From: Proteobacteria bacterium UBA981
Lineage (GTDB): Bacteria > Pseudomonadota > Gammaproteobacteria > Ga0077536
Reading direction: 5' to 3'
Assembly: GCA_002292285.1 (NCBI GenBank)
Contig: DBBP01000005.1
Coordinates: 1 to 36,415 of the forward strand
DNA: 36,415 bases
The notes under the pieces were generated by a model that saw nothing but the letters and a program-made list of their open reading frames with translations, made no database searches and had not been told where the DNA came from. Below, piece after piece: positions 7,689-15,575 of the stretch (the stretch's first letter is position 1; each line of letters begins with the position of its first letter). The translations under genes and the position numbers were made by a program.

Positions 7689-8300
7689 TCAGGCCGGTGC
7701 TTCGGTAGAATCCTTCTGTCCGATCTTTTTCTCTTTACCTGCCAGCAGATTTTTGATGTTGCCCGTATGGCGCCAAAAGATAGCGCTGCTCATCAGCGCA
7801 AACAGGGCGACCGCCGAGAGCGGTTCACCAAGCACCCAGGCAATCGCAGGGCTTGCTGCGGTCGCGATCAATGCTGCGAGTGATGAATAGCGCAGGACCG
7901 CTGCGACCAGCAACCAAAGCGCGATGAAGCTAAGCCCGGTCCAAAGATTCAGCGCCAGACTCACGCCGACGAAAGTCGCGACACCTTTGCCGCCACGAAA
8001 GCCATAAAAGACCGGGAACAGATGACCGACGAACGCCGCAACGCCGATTGCAGTTAGTGCGGGTGCCTCGACTCCAAGCTCACGCGCGATGAGGATGGGT
8101 ATTACCCCTTTGACGGCGTCGCCGAGCAAGGTTGCTGCGGCAGCCTTTTTCCCTGCGAAGCGCAGAACGTTAGTCGCACCAGGATTGCCAGAGCCGACAT
8201 CGCGCGGATCGGAGAGGCCGAGCATTTTGCTGATGATGATTGCGCTCGAGATCGAACCGACGCAGTAAGAGAGCAAAATTAGAGTGGGCAAAACTAGCAT
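7689..8300 (-). CDS. plsY: Glycerol-3-phosphate acyltransferase PlsY
   Basis: Inner membrane enzyme that makes lysophosphatidic acid from acyl-phosphate and glycerol 3-phosphate. The 203-residue length fits. The three conserved loop motifs are visible: GSGNPGATNVLR (about 37-48), GGKGVATFVGV (about 103-113) and a late HTGNIKNLLAGKEKKIG. Hydrophobic spans lie between them. The ATG at 8298-8300 is used. It is on the minus strand, convergent with tsaD and divergent from folB, as in E. coli. Confidence 0.95.
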   Translation of the reverse strand: MLVLPTLILLSYCVGSISSAIIISKMLGLSDPRDVGSGNPGATNVLRFAGKKAAAATLLGDAVKGVIPILIARELGVEAPALTAIGVAAFVGHLFPVFYGFRGGKGVATFVGVSLALNLWTGLSFIALWLLVAAVLRYSSLAALIATAASPAIAWVLGEPLSAVALFALMSSAIFWRHTGNIKNLLAGKEKKIGQKDSTEAPA

Positions 8301-8392
8301 CGCGCCATTGCAACTGAAGCTTGGGAGCGGATCAAGGCCGGCGTATCTCTGCTAATATCCTGCCTCCTTGCTCGCTCGCCGCAAATCGTCTT

Positions 8393-8749
8393 ATGGACAT
8401 CATTTTTCTCAACTCTTTACGCATCGACACCGTGATTGGCGTATGGGATTGGGAGCGCCGTATTCGTCAGACGCTGATTATGGATATCGAGATCGGAACC
8501 GATATTTCGCAAGCAGGCGCCAGCGATGACATCAACGATACAGTCGACTACCAGGCGGTGAGTGACCGCATCATGACGTTTACGCGGGGCAGTGAGTTCA
8601 AGCTCATCGAAGCGCTCGGGGAAGGAATCGTAAAGATGATCATGAGCGAATTTAACGTCGCGTGGATGCGCCTGAAAATAAACAAGCAAGGCGTCGTGCG
8701 CCACGTGCGTGATATCGGCATCATTATCGAGCGAGGCACGCGCGGATGA
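8393..8749 (+). CDS. folB: Dihydroneopterin aldolase FolB
   Basis: Cleaves dihydroneopterin to 6-hydroxymethyl-dihydropterin in folate synthesis. The ATG at 8393 gives a 118-residue protein of family length; an in-frame TTG 24 codons upstream adds no conserved sequence. The conserved catalytic glutamate E21 follows GVWDWE, E73 lies in KLIEALGE, and a lysine is in KINKQG (K98). It overlaps the next gene by the ATGA motif, so the two are translationally coupled. Confidence 0.95.
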   Translation: MDIIFLNSLRIDTVIGVWDWERRIRQTLIMDIEIGTDISQAGASDDINDTVDYQAVSDRIMTFTRGSEFKLIEALGEGIVKMIMSEFNVAWMRLKINKQGVVRHVRDIGIIIERGTRG

Positions 8750-9279
8750 CGTCGCCGCGCCGTCGCGCCTATATCGGCATGGGGTCGAATATCGATTCGT
8801 TGAGAAACATTGCTTCCGGGCGCGCTGCCCTGGTGCGCCAGTTTGGACCCGCCGAATTCTCGACTCTGTATGAAAGCCCGCCGTTGAATGGCGTTGGGGA
8901 CAGCTATTTGAATCTGGTGTGCGCGCTCACCACGACCTTGAATTGGTCGGAACTAGGCGCACAACTAAAACGCATCGAAGACAAATGTGGGCGGGTCCGA
9001 GGCGAGAATGCCGGAACGGCCGTGGCTCTGGATCTCGATTTGCTCAATTTGATAGGCGCCGATCCGGATGACCAGAATCACGCGTTGGAAATCGATGAGT
9101 TGCGCCACGCGAGCTTTGTGCTGGCGCCACTGGCTGAGCTCTTACCCGACTGGAGACACCCGCAGACGCACTTGACGCTTGCCGAGTTGTGGGGAGAAGT
9201 TGCCGATAGTGCGTTACCGCTTAAGGTCGTCAGCATGACGCCAGCTGCCGCGGATGCCGTCGTGGCGCAAGCGTCGTGA
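8746..9279 (+). CDS. HPPK-like protein (FolK family, divergent)
   Basis: Related to 6-hydroxymethyl-7,8-dihydropterin pyrophosphokinase, which passes pyrophosphate from ATP to the FolB product. The opening RAYIGMGSNIDSLRN and the pair of metal aspartates in LDLDLL are present. The usual GPR before the LDLDLL motif is replaced: the sequence reads GTAVALDLDLL, so the position of E. coli Arg92 is valine. Pseudomonas has a similar folK-like gene in this place, and the main folK usually sits elsewhere. I therefore call it a divergent paralogue of uncertain activity. It overlaps folB by ATGA and the following lipoprotein gene by GTGA. Confidence 0.85.
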   Translation: MTSPRRRAYIGMGSNIDSLRNIASGRAALVRQFGPAEFSTLYESPPLNGVGDSYLNLVCALTTTLNWSELGAQLKRIEDKCGRVRGENAGTAVALDLDLLNLIGADPDDQNHALEIDELRHASFVLAPLAELLPDWRHPQTHLTLAELWGEVADSALPLKVVSMTPAAADAVVAQAS

Positions 9280-9725
9280 GGGCAGTGCGATTGACGAAGC
9301 TTGCCACCCTCGCTCCCGTTGCGTTGCTTGTATGCGCCAGCATCTTTTTTTCTGGTTGCGCCAACACACCATCAATTCCGAAGCAAAGTCGATCTAATGC
9401 CTTTGAAGTGGCGGTCACGACCTACACCAAATTAATCCGCTGGGGATATGTCGATGAGGCAGCGAAATACATTCGCGCGGCGGATGATTCACCGATTGAA
9501 ATCGATTTTGAACGGGCCGCACGTTACCGGGTCACCGGTTACCGAAACGCCAGCCAGCTGACTGCCGACAACTTGCGCGAAGGGCGCGTCGTTGCCGTGA
9601 TCGAGTATTACGAAATCGATTCGGGCGTGCTTCACGAGTTACGTGATGAGCAACATTGGTGGTATGACGACGAAACCAAACGTTGGTTTCTCGGCTCTCC
9701 GCTCCCCGCTTTCGGGGTACGCTAA
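9276..9725 (+). CDS. Small hypothetical lipoprotein
   Basis: The 149-residue protein starts with GTG overlapping the folK-like stop (GTGA). Residues 5-27 form a signal peptide with a hydrophobic core and end at C28 (FFSGC), a somewhat weak lipobox because of the phenylalanine at -3. The mature part has a short domain (FEVAVTTYTKLIRWGYVDEAAKYI) and ends in an aromatic-rich segment (QHWWYDDETKRWFLGSPLP). I do not recognise a named domain with certainty. Overlap with the folate genes suggests cotranscription, not necessarily a shared function. Confidence 0.75.
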   Translation: MRAVRLTKLATLAPVALLVCASIFFSGCANTPSIPKQSRSNAFEVAVTTYTKLIRWGYVDEAAKYIRAADDSPIEIDFERAARYRVTGYRNASQLTADNLREGRVVAVIEYYEIDSGVLHELRDEQHWWYDDETKRWFLGSPLPAFGVR

Positions 9726-9826
9726 GGGCGTCGATAGGTCTTTCCTGCGGCGCTGCTCACGAGCAGTTTATGGGTTGTCTCGGATTCGAGTGGCGCGCCG
9801 ATCTACACAAATGTTTCCAGCGCGGT

Positions 9827-10618
9827 TCAGGCGCGCAGTAAGCGCCCGCCGTCGACGTGTAACACGTGCCCGGTCACGTATGTTGCGGTAGAGAGATAAC
9901 TCACGGCCTTCGCGATATCGTCCGGGTCGCCACAGCGCCGCAGCGGGGTCGCTCTGACCGTTGCCGCCTGCAGTTCATCGTCTTCGCTCGCTGCCCACAA
10001 TATTGCACCGGGCGCGACGCAGTTGACTCGCACTTCGGGCGCCAGTTCGAGTGCCAGCGCCTGGGTCATCGCGACCACGCCGGCTTTCGACGTGCAGTAA
10101 ATTGAATAGTCGGGGCGCGGACGCGAGGCGTGGATGTCACCGATATTAATAATAGAGCCACCGGTTGTACGCAGCAGCGGTGCTGCATTGAGGGACAAAA
10201 AATACGGCGCGCGCAGGTTAATCGCCTGAATTCGCTCCCAGGTCGCCAAATCAGTTTCATCCAATGGGGAGCGATCGAAGACGGCGGCATTATTAACCAA
10301 CAAGTCCAGGCGTCCGCGTTCGGCCTCGAGTTTCGCTATCAGGTGCGTGCCACAGTCTGCATCGGCGAGGTCTTGCTGAAGGGCAAAAGCCGATTGCGCT
10401 CTGCTCGCATTGAGTTCCTGAACGAGTTTTTCCGCGTCATCATCGGAGCGATTATAGTGAACCGCTATGTCGAATCCGTCGCCATGCAGCAATCTGGACA
10501 TGACCGCACCGAGCCTTTTGGCCGCACCGGTGACTAATGCTACCGGACGCGCTTCTGCGGGCCTGCCACTTTCGTTGATTTTGCTTATGATGCTTGCCTC
10601 GCCCAGCGGCGAAAACAC
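9827..10618 (-). CDS. Pteridine reductase-like short-chain dehydrogenase
   Basis: NADPH-dependent SDR that likely reduces dihydrobiopterin or dihydrofolate-type pterins. The cofactor motif reads TGAAKRLG, the TGxxxRxG form typical of pteridine reductases and FolM rather than the usual TGxxxGxG. NNAA, a tyrosine and lysine in YSIYCTSK, and the late PGAI segment complete the SDR fold. The start is uncertain: no ATG lies near the expected N-terminus. GTG at 10618 is used here (263 residues); TTG codons further upstream would run into the divergent neighbour. The conserved region begins 23 residues after this start. It faces the folate-gene run and so fits pterin metabolism. Confidence 0.85.
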   Translation of the reverse strand: MFSPLGEASIISKINESGRPAEARPVALVTGAAKRLGAVMSRLLHGDGFDIAVHYNRSDDDAEKLVQELNASRAQSAFALQQDLADADCGTHLIAKLEAERGRLDLLVNNAAVFDRSPLDETDLATWERIQAINLRAPYFLSLNAAPLLRTTGGSIINIGDIHASRPRPDYSIYCTSKAGVVAMTQALALELAPEVRVNCVAPGAILWAASEDDELQAATVRATPLRRCGDPDDIAKAVSYLSTATYVTGHVLHVDGGRLLRA

Positions 10619-10626
10619 CTCTTGAA

Positions 10627-11820
10627 ATGACTCACCAACCAAGCTTACCGGATCCCGATCACGCGGCGCTAGAACGCTCTGCAACTCTGGCCGCGAGAAT
10701 CCGCCACACCATAGCCACAGCCCCGCAAGGTGCAATCAGCTTTGAGCGGTTTATGCAGATGGCCCTGTATGAACCCGAACTCGGCTATTACGTTGGCACT
10801 AACACCATTTTCGGACCGGGTGGCGATTTCGTGACAGCGCCCGAACTGGGCTTTTTGTTTGGTCGCTGTCTGGCGCGCCAGTGCAAGGATATTCTCGCTG
10901 TGACAGGTGGCGCCATCATTGAATATGGTGCGGGCAGCGGTAGCCTCGCCTGTACGTTACTCGAAGCACTGCAAGACGAATTCGATCGTGATGCGCTGAC
11001 CTACCACATCGTCGAACCCAGTCCACGACTCCGCGCTCGCCAGCGGGAACTGTTGAGCGAAGCGGTGCCCGATTTGCTTTCCCGCATCAGCTGGTCAGCG
11101 GAGCATCCGACTCACGAGCTGCGCGGCGTTGTTATTGCCAACGAGATGTTTGACGCGCTGCCGGCTCGACGCTACGCAGTGGCGGAGAATCAGGTCCGCG
11201 AGCTTGGGGTGGCGTTGGATGGGGAGCAATTCGTCTGGCGCGTGCTCGTAGATACACCAGTCCCGGATGACATTGCCAGCGCGCTGCGCGGCTTCGATGA
11301 CGGGTATTGTTGTGAATCGATTCCAGGTATCGGCGAATGGTTCGAGCGTTTGCAGCACCATTTCGTACGCGGCGCTGTGCTGATTTGCGACTATGGCTAT
11401 GCCGCGCACGAGTATTTCCATCCGTCGCGATCTGATGGCACGTTGAAATGTCACTACCAACACGCGGTTCACGATGATCCGTTTGTTCTTCCCGGTCTGC
11501 AGGACATAACAACTTCAATCAATTTTAGCGAGGTCGCGGACTTGGCTCATGACGCAGGGTTTGAGGTAGCCGGTTATGCCAATCAGGCGAGCTTTCTCAT
11601 TCACACTGGTCTCGATCGTGTGCTGAGTGATGCGTCCCAGGGCGACGTTGCGCACGACTATACCTTGGCGCAGCAAGCGAAACGGCTGCTCCTGCCGGGT
11701 GAGATGGGGGAGACTTTTAAAGTGCTCGCACTGACATCCGATTATGAGCCCGCGCTGCGTGGATTCGCAGCCGATCAACGTCATCGCCTCGGCGGATTCG
11801 TAGCGGGGCACAGCTCGTGA
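10627..11820 (+). CDS. SAM-dependent methyltransferase, MidA/NDUFAF7 family
   Basis: Family of class I methyltransferases whose mitochondrial members methylate an arginine of a complex I subunit; the bacterial substrate is unknown. The ATG at 10627 gives 397 residues. N-terminal ISFERFMQMALYEPELGYY is typical. The SAM-binding motif is IIEYGAGSGSLA (about 97-108), followed by the conserved NEMFDALPARR. Late motifs GAVLICDYGYAAHEY and the polar RSDGTLKCHYQH fit the family. It ends with GTGA overlapping uppP. It is divergent from the pteridine reductase, with almost no space between starts. Confidence 0.9.
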   Translation: MTHQPSLPDPDHAALERSATLAARIRHTIATAPQGAISFERFMQMALYEPELGYYVGTNTIFGPGGDFVTAPELGFLFGRCLARQCKDILAVTGGAIIEYGAGSGSLACTLLEALQDEFDRDALTYHIVEPSPRLRARQRELLSEAVPDLLSRISWSAEHPTHELRGVVIANEMFDALPARRYAVAENQVRELGVALDGEQFVWRVLVDTPVPDDIASALRGFDDGYCCESIPGIGEWFERLQHHFVRGAVLICDYGYAAHEYFHPSRSDGTLKCHYQHAVHDDPFVLPGLQDITTSINFSEVADLAHDAGFEVAGYANQASFLIHTGLDRVLSDASQGDVAHDYTLAQQAKRLLLPGEMGETFKVLALTSDYEPALRGFAADQRHRLGGFVAGHSS

Positions 11821-12614
11821 CAGAAATCCAGATTGTTGTGTTGGCCCTTATTCAGGGCCTAACCGAATTTCTGCCGATCTCAAGTTCGGCGCATTTGATT
11901 CTGATCCCGGAACTGACTGATTGGCCTGATCAGGGGCTGGCATTTGATGTCGCGGCACATCTCGGCAGTCTGCTGGCGGTGTGTATTTATTTACGCGAGG
12001 ATTTGCAGCGTCTCAGTAGCGCGTGGTGGCGCGCACTCATCACACGTCAATTGACCGATGACGCCTGGCTCGCGTGGTCCGTGTTGCTCGGTACTGTACC
12101 CGTCGGTTTGGCAGGGTTGCTCGCACACGACTTTATCAGCGAGCAGTTACGCAGTGTGACTGTCATTGCCTGCGCCACGGTGTTTTTTGGCGCGCTGTTG
12201 TGGTGGGCCGATTTTGCCGGCACGCGGCAGCGGCTGTTGAACAGCCTAAAATTGCGCGACGTCGTTTTGATCGGTTGCGCGCAAGCGCTCGCGCTGATCC
12301 CGGGAACCTCCCGATCGGGTATCACGATGACCATGGCACTTGCGCTCGGGCTTTCTCGAGACGCAGCCGCGCGATTTTCGTTTTTGCTATCGATTCCGGT
12401 CATCGTACTTGCCAGCGGGCTGGAAATTCTTGATTTAGCCGCCAGCGGTGTGGATCAACCGTGGTCCGAACTGGCGCTGATTGTGTTTTTCTCCGCAGCG
12501 AGCGCGTATGTCTGTATCAGACTATTCATGGCCTTTATTACGCGGCTCGGTATGTGGCCATTCGCCGTTTATCGCTTTGCACTCGGCGCCATCCTGCTGC
12601 TCTTTCTCGTATAA
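11817..12614 (+). CDS. uppP: Undecaprenyl-diphosphatase UppP (BacA)
   Basis: Integral membrane phosphatase that recycles the undecaprenyl carrier for peptidoglycan and gives bacitracin resistance when abundant. The 265-residue length fits. The two active-site motifs are present: GLTEFLPISSSAH at 14-26, with E17, and PGTSRSGIT at 162-170. Eight or so hydrophobic spans are visible. It starts with GTG overlapping the stop of the methyltransferase gene. In E. coli bacA also lies between folB and cca. Confidence 0.95.
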   Translation: MTEIQIVVLALIQGLTEFLPISSSAHLILIPELTDWPDQGLAFDVAAHLGSLLAVCIYLREDLQRLSSAWWRALITRQLTDDAWLAWSVLLGTVPVGLAGLLAHDFISEQLRSVTVIACATVFFGALLWWADFAGTRQRLLNSLKLRDVVLIGCAQALALIPGTSRSGITMTMALALGLSRDAAARFSFLLSIPVIVLASGLEILDLAASGVDQPWSELALIVFFSAASAYVCIRLFMAFITRLGMWPFAVYRFALGAILLLFLV

Positions 12615-12690
12615 CCTGCGCTGTGCAACTAACGGGCGCGCGGCCGGTCCGATAGGCATCACGAGCTGAATAATTCTGGATCTGACGGAC

Positions 12691-13338
12691 ATGATGAAAG
12701 TGGGTAAAACGATTGCAATCGGGCTCTTCCTTACCGCGACAGTGACAATCGGCCTCGCCGCTATTGCGGCGAATCAACACGCCGAAGGTGGTGACCGATT
12801 AACGGGTGGTGAGACGGCGACAGCAACCTTTGCCGCCGGCTGTTTCTGGTGCATGGAAGGGCCGTTCGACAAACTCACTGGCGTCATTTCCACGACGTCC
12901 GGATACATTGGTGGACATGTGGTTGACCCGACCTACGAACAAGTCTCGTCGGGCACGACCGGGCATACCGAGGCGGTCGAAATCCGTTACGACCCGGGCC
13001 AGGTCAGTTATGCGGAATTGTTGCGCGTATTCTGGAAAAACGTCGACCCGACGACCGCCGATCGCCAGTTCTGCGACCGGGGCTCGCAATATCGACCAGC
13101 TGTTTTTCATCATGGCGAGTCGCAACGTGAAGCCGCGATAGCCTCTTTCCAGGAAATTGAACAAACGAAATCGTTCAAAGAGCCTCTTCGAGTCGAGTTG
13201 GCTGCCGCGAGTAAATTTTATCCGGCCGAAGATTACCACCAGGATTACTATCTGAAGAATCCGGTCCGCTATAAGTTTTATCGCTATAATTGCGGCCGTG
13301 ACCAGAGACTCAGGCAATTATGGGGCGACGCGTCCTGA
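12691..13338 (+). CDS. msrA: Exported peptide methionine sulfoxide reductase MsrA
   Basis: Reduces methionine-S-sulfoxide in proteins. The first 30 residues are a signal peptide (a basic start, then IAIGLFLTATVTIGLAAIA), so the enzyme acts in the periplasm or at the membrane. The catalytic motif GCFWCME has C51, with a further C54. Conserved GYIGGH, GTTGHTEAVEI, YHQDYY and a late C201 in YNCGR follow. The ATG pair at 12691 allows either methionine as start. It follows uppP by 76 bases. A small hairpin GACGCC-AA-GGCGTC sits at 13349-13362 after the gene. Confidence 0.93.
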   Translation: MMKVGKTIAIGLFLTATVTIGLAAIAANQHAEGGDRLTGGETATATFAAGCFWCMEGPFDKLTGVISTTSGYIGGHVVDPTYEQVSSGTTGHTEAVEIRYDPGQVSYAELLRVFWKNVDPTTADRQFCDRGSQYRPAVFHHGESQREAAIASFQEIEQTKSFKEPLRVELAAASKFYPAEDYHQDYYLKNPVRYKFYRYNCGRDQRLRQLWGDAS

Positions 13339-13456
13339 AGCATGGCTGGACGCCAAGGCGTCAGGCGTCAGGCGCCGGAGCGAGCTATTGCCTCAGCAAT
13401 GGATTTGCGAATTTAGCGCTCTGGGTTTCTCTCGGAGAAACGTGTTCTAGTGTGTC

Positions 13457-14359
13457 ATGAGCACCGATTCCGACCCACAAATGCAAACTATTATGTCGGC
13501 GGACATCGCCGGCAGCACGGCGCTTTATGAGGCGCTGGGTGACACCAATGCGCAGGCCTTGGTCAACGATTGCCTGACCACCCTGAAATCCTACTGCACC
13601 GAGCACAATGGCCACACAATCGCCGAAGTCGGCGATCAGGTTATCGCAAGATTTGAGGACCCCAGCGACGCGGCAGGGGTGGCATCAGAGATTCACATTC
13701 ATCTGGCCGAACAGAATGAGCGCGGCGCCTCTTCGCCCATCCGCATGCGGATCGGCGTGCACAGCGGCCCGCTACCCAGCAGTCGCGATTTGTTGACTTG
13801 CACAACGGTCAAAATCGCAAACTGGGCGAGTGACAAGGCGAAGCCTGAGCAGACCCTCGCAACACTCGCATTGATTGAACAGTTGCCGCGGATATTTCGC
13901 GCAGTTTCGCGATACGTCGATGACGAAACCTGGAACTTCGTCTCGCTTGAACACGTGGAACTGTACGAAATTATTTGGGACGTCGAATCGATCACGGCCT
14001 ATAACGGTGAGCAACCGGCCCGCGAAGAAAACAGCTACGATCGTGTGATCTTCACTTATGAAGGCGAGGACATCGTGGTCAATACCGCGCGTCCGGTTAT
14101 ATCGATTGGCCGCCAGGCGGAAAACGATCTGGTCATCCAGAAAGATCTGGTCTCACGCCAGCATTTAAGCGCGCAGTTCAGCCGCGATCGTTGCACGATA
14201 ACCGACAACAGCACGAACCGATCTGTCATTCACATGGACGACGGTGAACGTTACGAGATTAAACGCGAGTCTATGCGGCTTAGCGGTAGTGGCGTAATCA
14301 TCGCTGGCATGCCCGGTCAGGGCGACGCGGGTTTCGAAATCAGCTATCGCTGCGAATAA
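13457..14359 (+). CDS. Degenerate class III cyclase domain fused to FHA domain
   Basis: Residues about 8-175 resemble the class III adenylate/guanylate cyclase catalytic domain: first metal aspartate D16 in SADIAGST, second D60 in VGDQVIARF. The segment that normally reads VNxAARL is VKIANWAS, so the transition-state asparagine and arginine are K119 and W123. Cyclase activity is therefore doubtful. Residues about 205-295 form an FHA domain that binds phosphothreonine: IGRQAENDLVI with R219, SRQH at 233-236 and DNSTN ending at N254. There is no membrane segment. I infer a phosphopeptide-reading regulator. The gene converges on cca and overlaps it by 20 bases. Confidence 0.85.
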   Translation: MSTDSDPQMQTIMSADIAGSTALYEALGDTNAQALVNDCLTTLKSYCTEHNGHTIAEVGDQVIARFEDPSDAAGVASEIHIHLAEQNERGASSPIRMRIGVHSGPLPSSRDLLTCTTVKIANWASDKAKPEQTLATLALIEQLPRIFRAVSRYVDDETWNFVSLEHVELYEIIWDVESITAYNGEQPAREENSYDRVIFTYEGEDIVVNTARPVISIGRQAENDLVIQKDLVSRQHLSAQFSRDRCTITDNSTNRSVIHMDDGERYEIKRESMRLSGSGVIIAGMPGQGDAGFEISYRCE

Positions 14360-15548
14360 GTTTTTCAATGCGGGCCGTATGGATCCCCGCAGCCAACTCC
14401 AACCCTTCAAGCCCATCGTCGCGAAGCTGTTGAACATCAACTTCAGCGGTGTCGCGATGCGCTGAGCGTAAGCGCTCTGCCTGCGGGTAGCCCTGTGCTG
14501 AGAGACCCTTCCTACCCGTCGCGTCGATGATGCAGGCAGCGAGAAAGTCTTCGAAGCGTTGCGGGCGCCGATAGGCGTCAGCGGATTCGAGAAACTCAAT
14601 TACGGTCGGTGCCGGCATGTCCAGCGCGTGGTGTACCCGGGTGTGGAGTTTACACACCAGCAGTGCCAGTTCACGGTGCTCTCGCGGTACTCGAAGTCGT
14701 TTACATACACCGTCAATTAGGGCTTGACCGCTATCCTCATGCCCGCGGTGTGACGGCAATATATCTTTCGGCGTTGCACCCTTGCCGAGATCATGAAGTA
14801 GTACAGCGAAACGGACACGCTCGTTCGCGCTCAACAGCACCGCCTGGGCGAGGGCGAGCAGGATATGCTCACCCGTATCGATCTCCGGATGATATTTCGC
14901 CGGTTGCGGTACCCCGAAAAGGGCCTCGAGTTCCGGAAACAGGATTTCCAGTGCACCACATTCGCGCAGGACAGTGATGAACCGTTGCGGGTAAGTTTCC
15001 CCGAGTGCGCGGCGTAGTTCCTGCCACACGCGCTCCGGCGCCAGCGTCGTGAGTTCTCCGGAGCGGGTCACTGCGGCCATCAATTCGAGGGTCTCGGGCG
15101 CGATACAGAAATTAAAACGTGCTGCGAACCTGGCGCCGCGCAATACACGCAGCGGATCCTCACTAAACGCTGCACTGATGTGGCGCAGTACGCCGCGTTC
15201 CAGATCGCGCTGGCCATTGAACGGGTCCACGAGCGTGCCGTCGGTCGCCCTCGCCATCGCGTTGACAGTAAAATCCCGACGGCTGAGATCCTGTTCTAGC
15301 GTGACGGACTCGGAAGAGTCGGTTGTGAAGCCTTTGTAACCCTGGCCCGATTTGCGTTCGGTGCGTGCGAGCGCGTACTCCTCGTGGGTTTCAGGGTGCA
15401 AAAAGACGGGGAAATCCGCTCCAACCTGGCGATAACCGAGAGCTGTTAGTGCGTCCGAATTAGCGCCGACAACAACCCAGTCTCGATCTTTGATTTGCGC
15501 GCCAAGAAGCCCGTCCCGAACTGCGCCGCCGACTTGATAGATGTCCAT
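14340..15548 (-). CDS. cca: CCA tRNA nucleotidyltransferase
   Basis: Adds or repairs the 3'-CCA of tRNAs. The 402 residues have the nucleotidyltransferase head (VGGAVRDGLLG at 6-16), the catalytic DRD at 21-23, the RRDFTVNAMA motif at 90-99, and a C-terminal HD domain (LLHDLGKG, H252-D253) as in E. coli, which adds phosphatase and phosphodiesterase activity. The ATG is at 15546-15548. It is the last gene of the minus-strand run slt, SDR, cca, 27 bases after the SDR. Confidence 0.97.
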   Translation of the reverse strand: MDIYQVGGAVRDGLLGAQIKDRDWVVVGANSDALTALGYRQVGADFPVFLHPETHEEYALARTERKSGQGYKGFTTDSSESVTLEQDLSRRDFTVNAMARATDGTLVDPFNGQRDLERGVLRHISAAFSEDPLRVLRGARFAARFNFCIAPETLELMAAVTRSGELTTLAPERVWQELRRALGETYPQRFITVLRECGALEILFPELEALFGVPQPAKYHPEIDTGEHILLALAQAVLLSANERVRFAVLLHDLGKGATPKDILPSHRGHEDSGQALIDGVCKRLRVPREHRELALLVCKLHTRVHHALDMPAPTVIEFLESADAYRRPQRFEDFLAACIIDATGRKGLSAQGYPQAERLRSAHRDTAEVDVQQLRDDGLEGLELAAGIHTARIEKLIRSDS

Positions 15549-15575
15549 TTGAGCGGTCTGCGGACCGAGTAACGT

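Noticed and set aside
13357..13376. Tandem GGCGTCA repeats after msrA as a repeat array
   Set aside because: Only about two and a half copies; too short to be meaningful.
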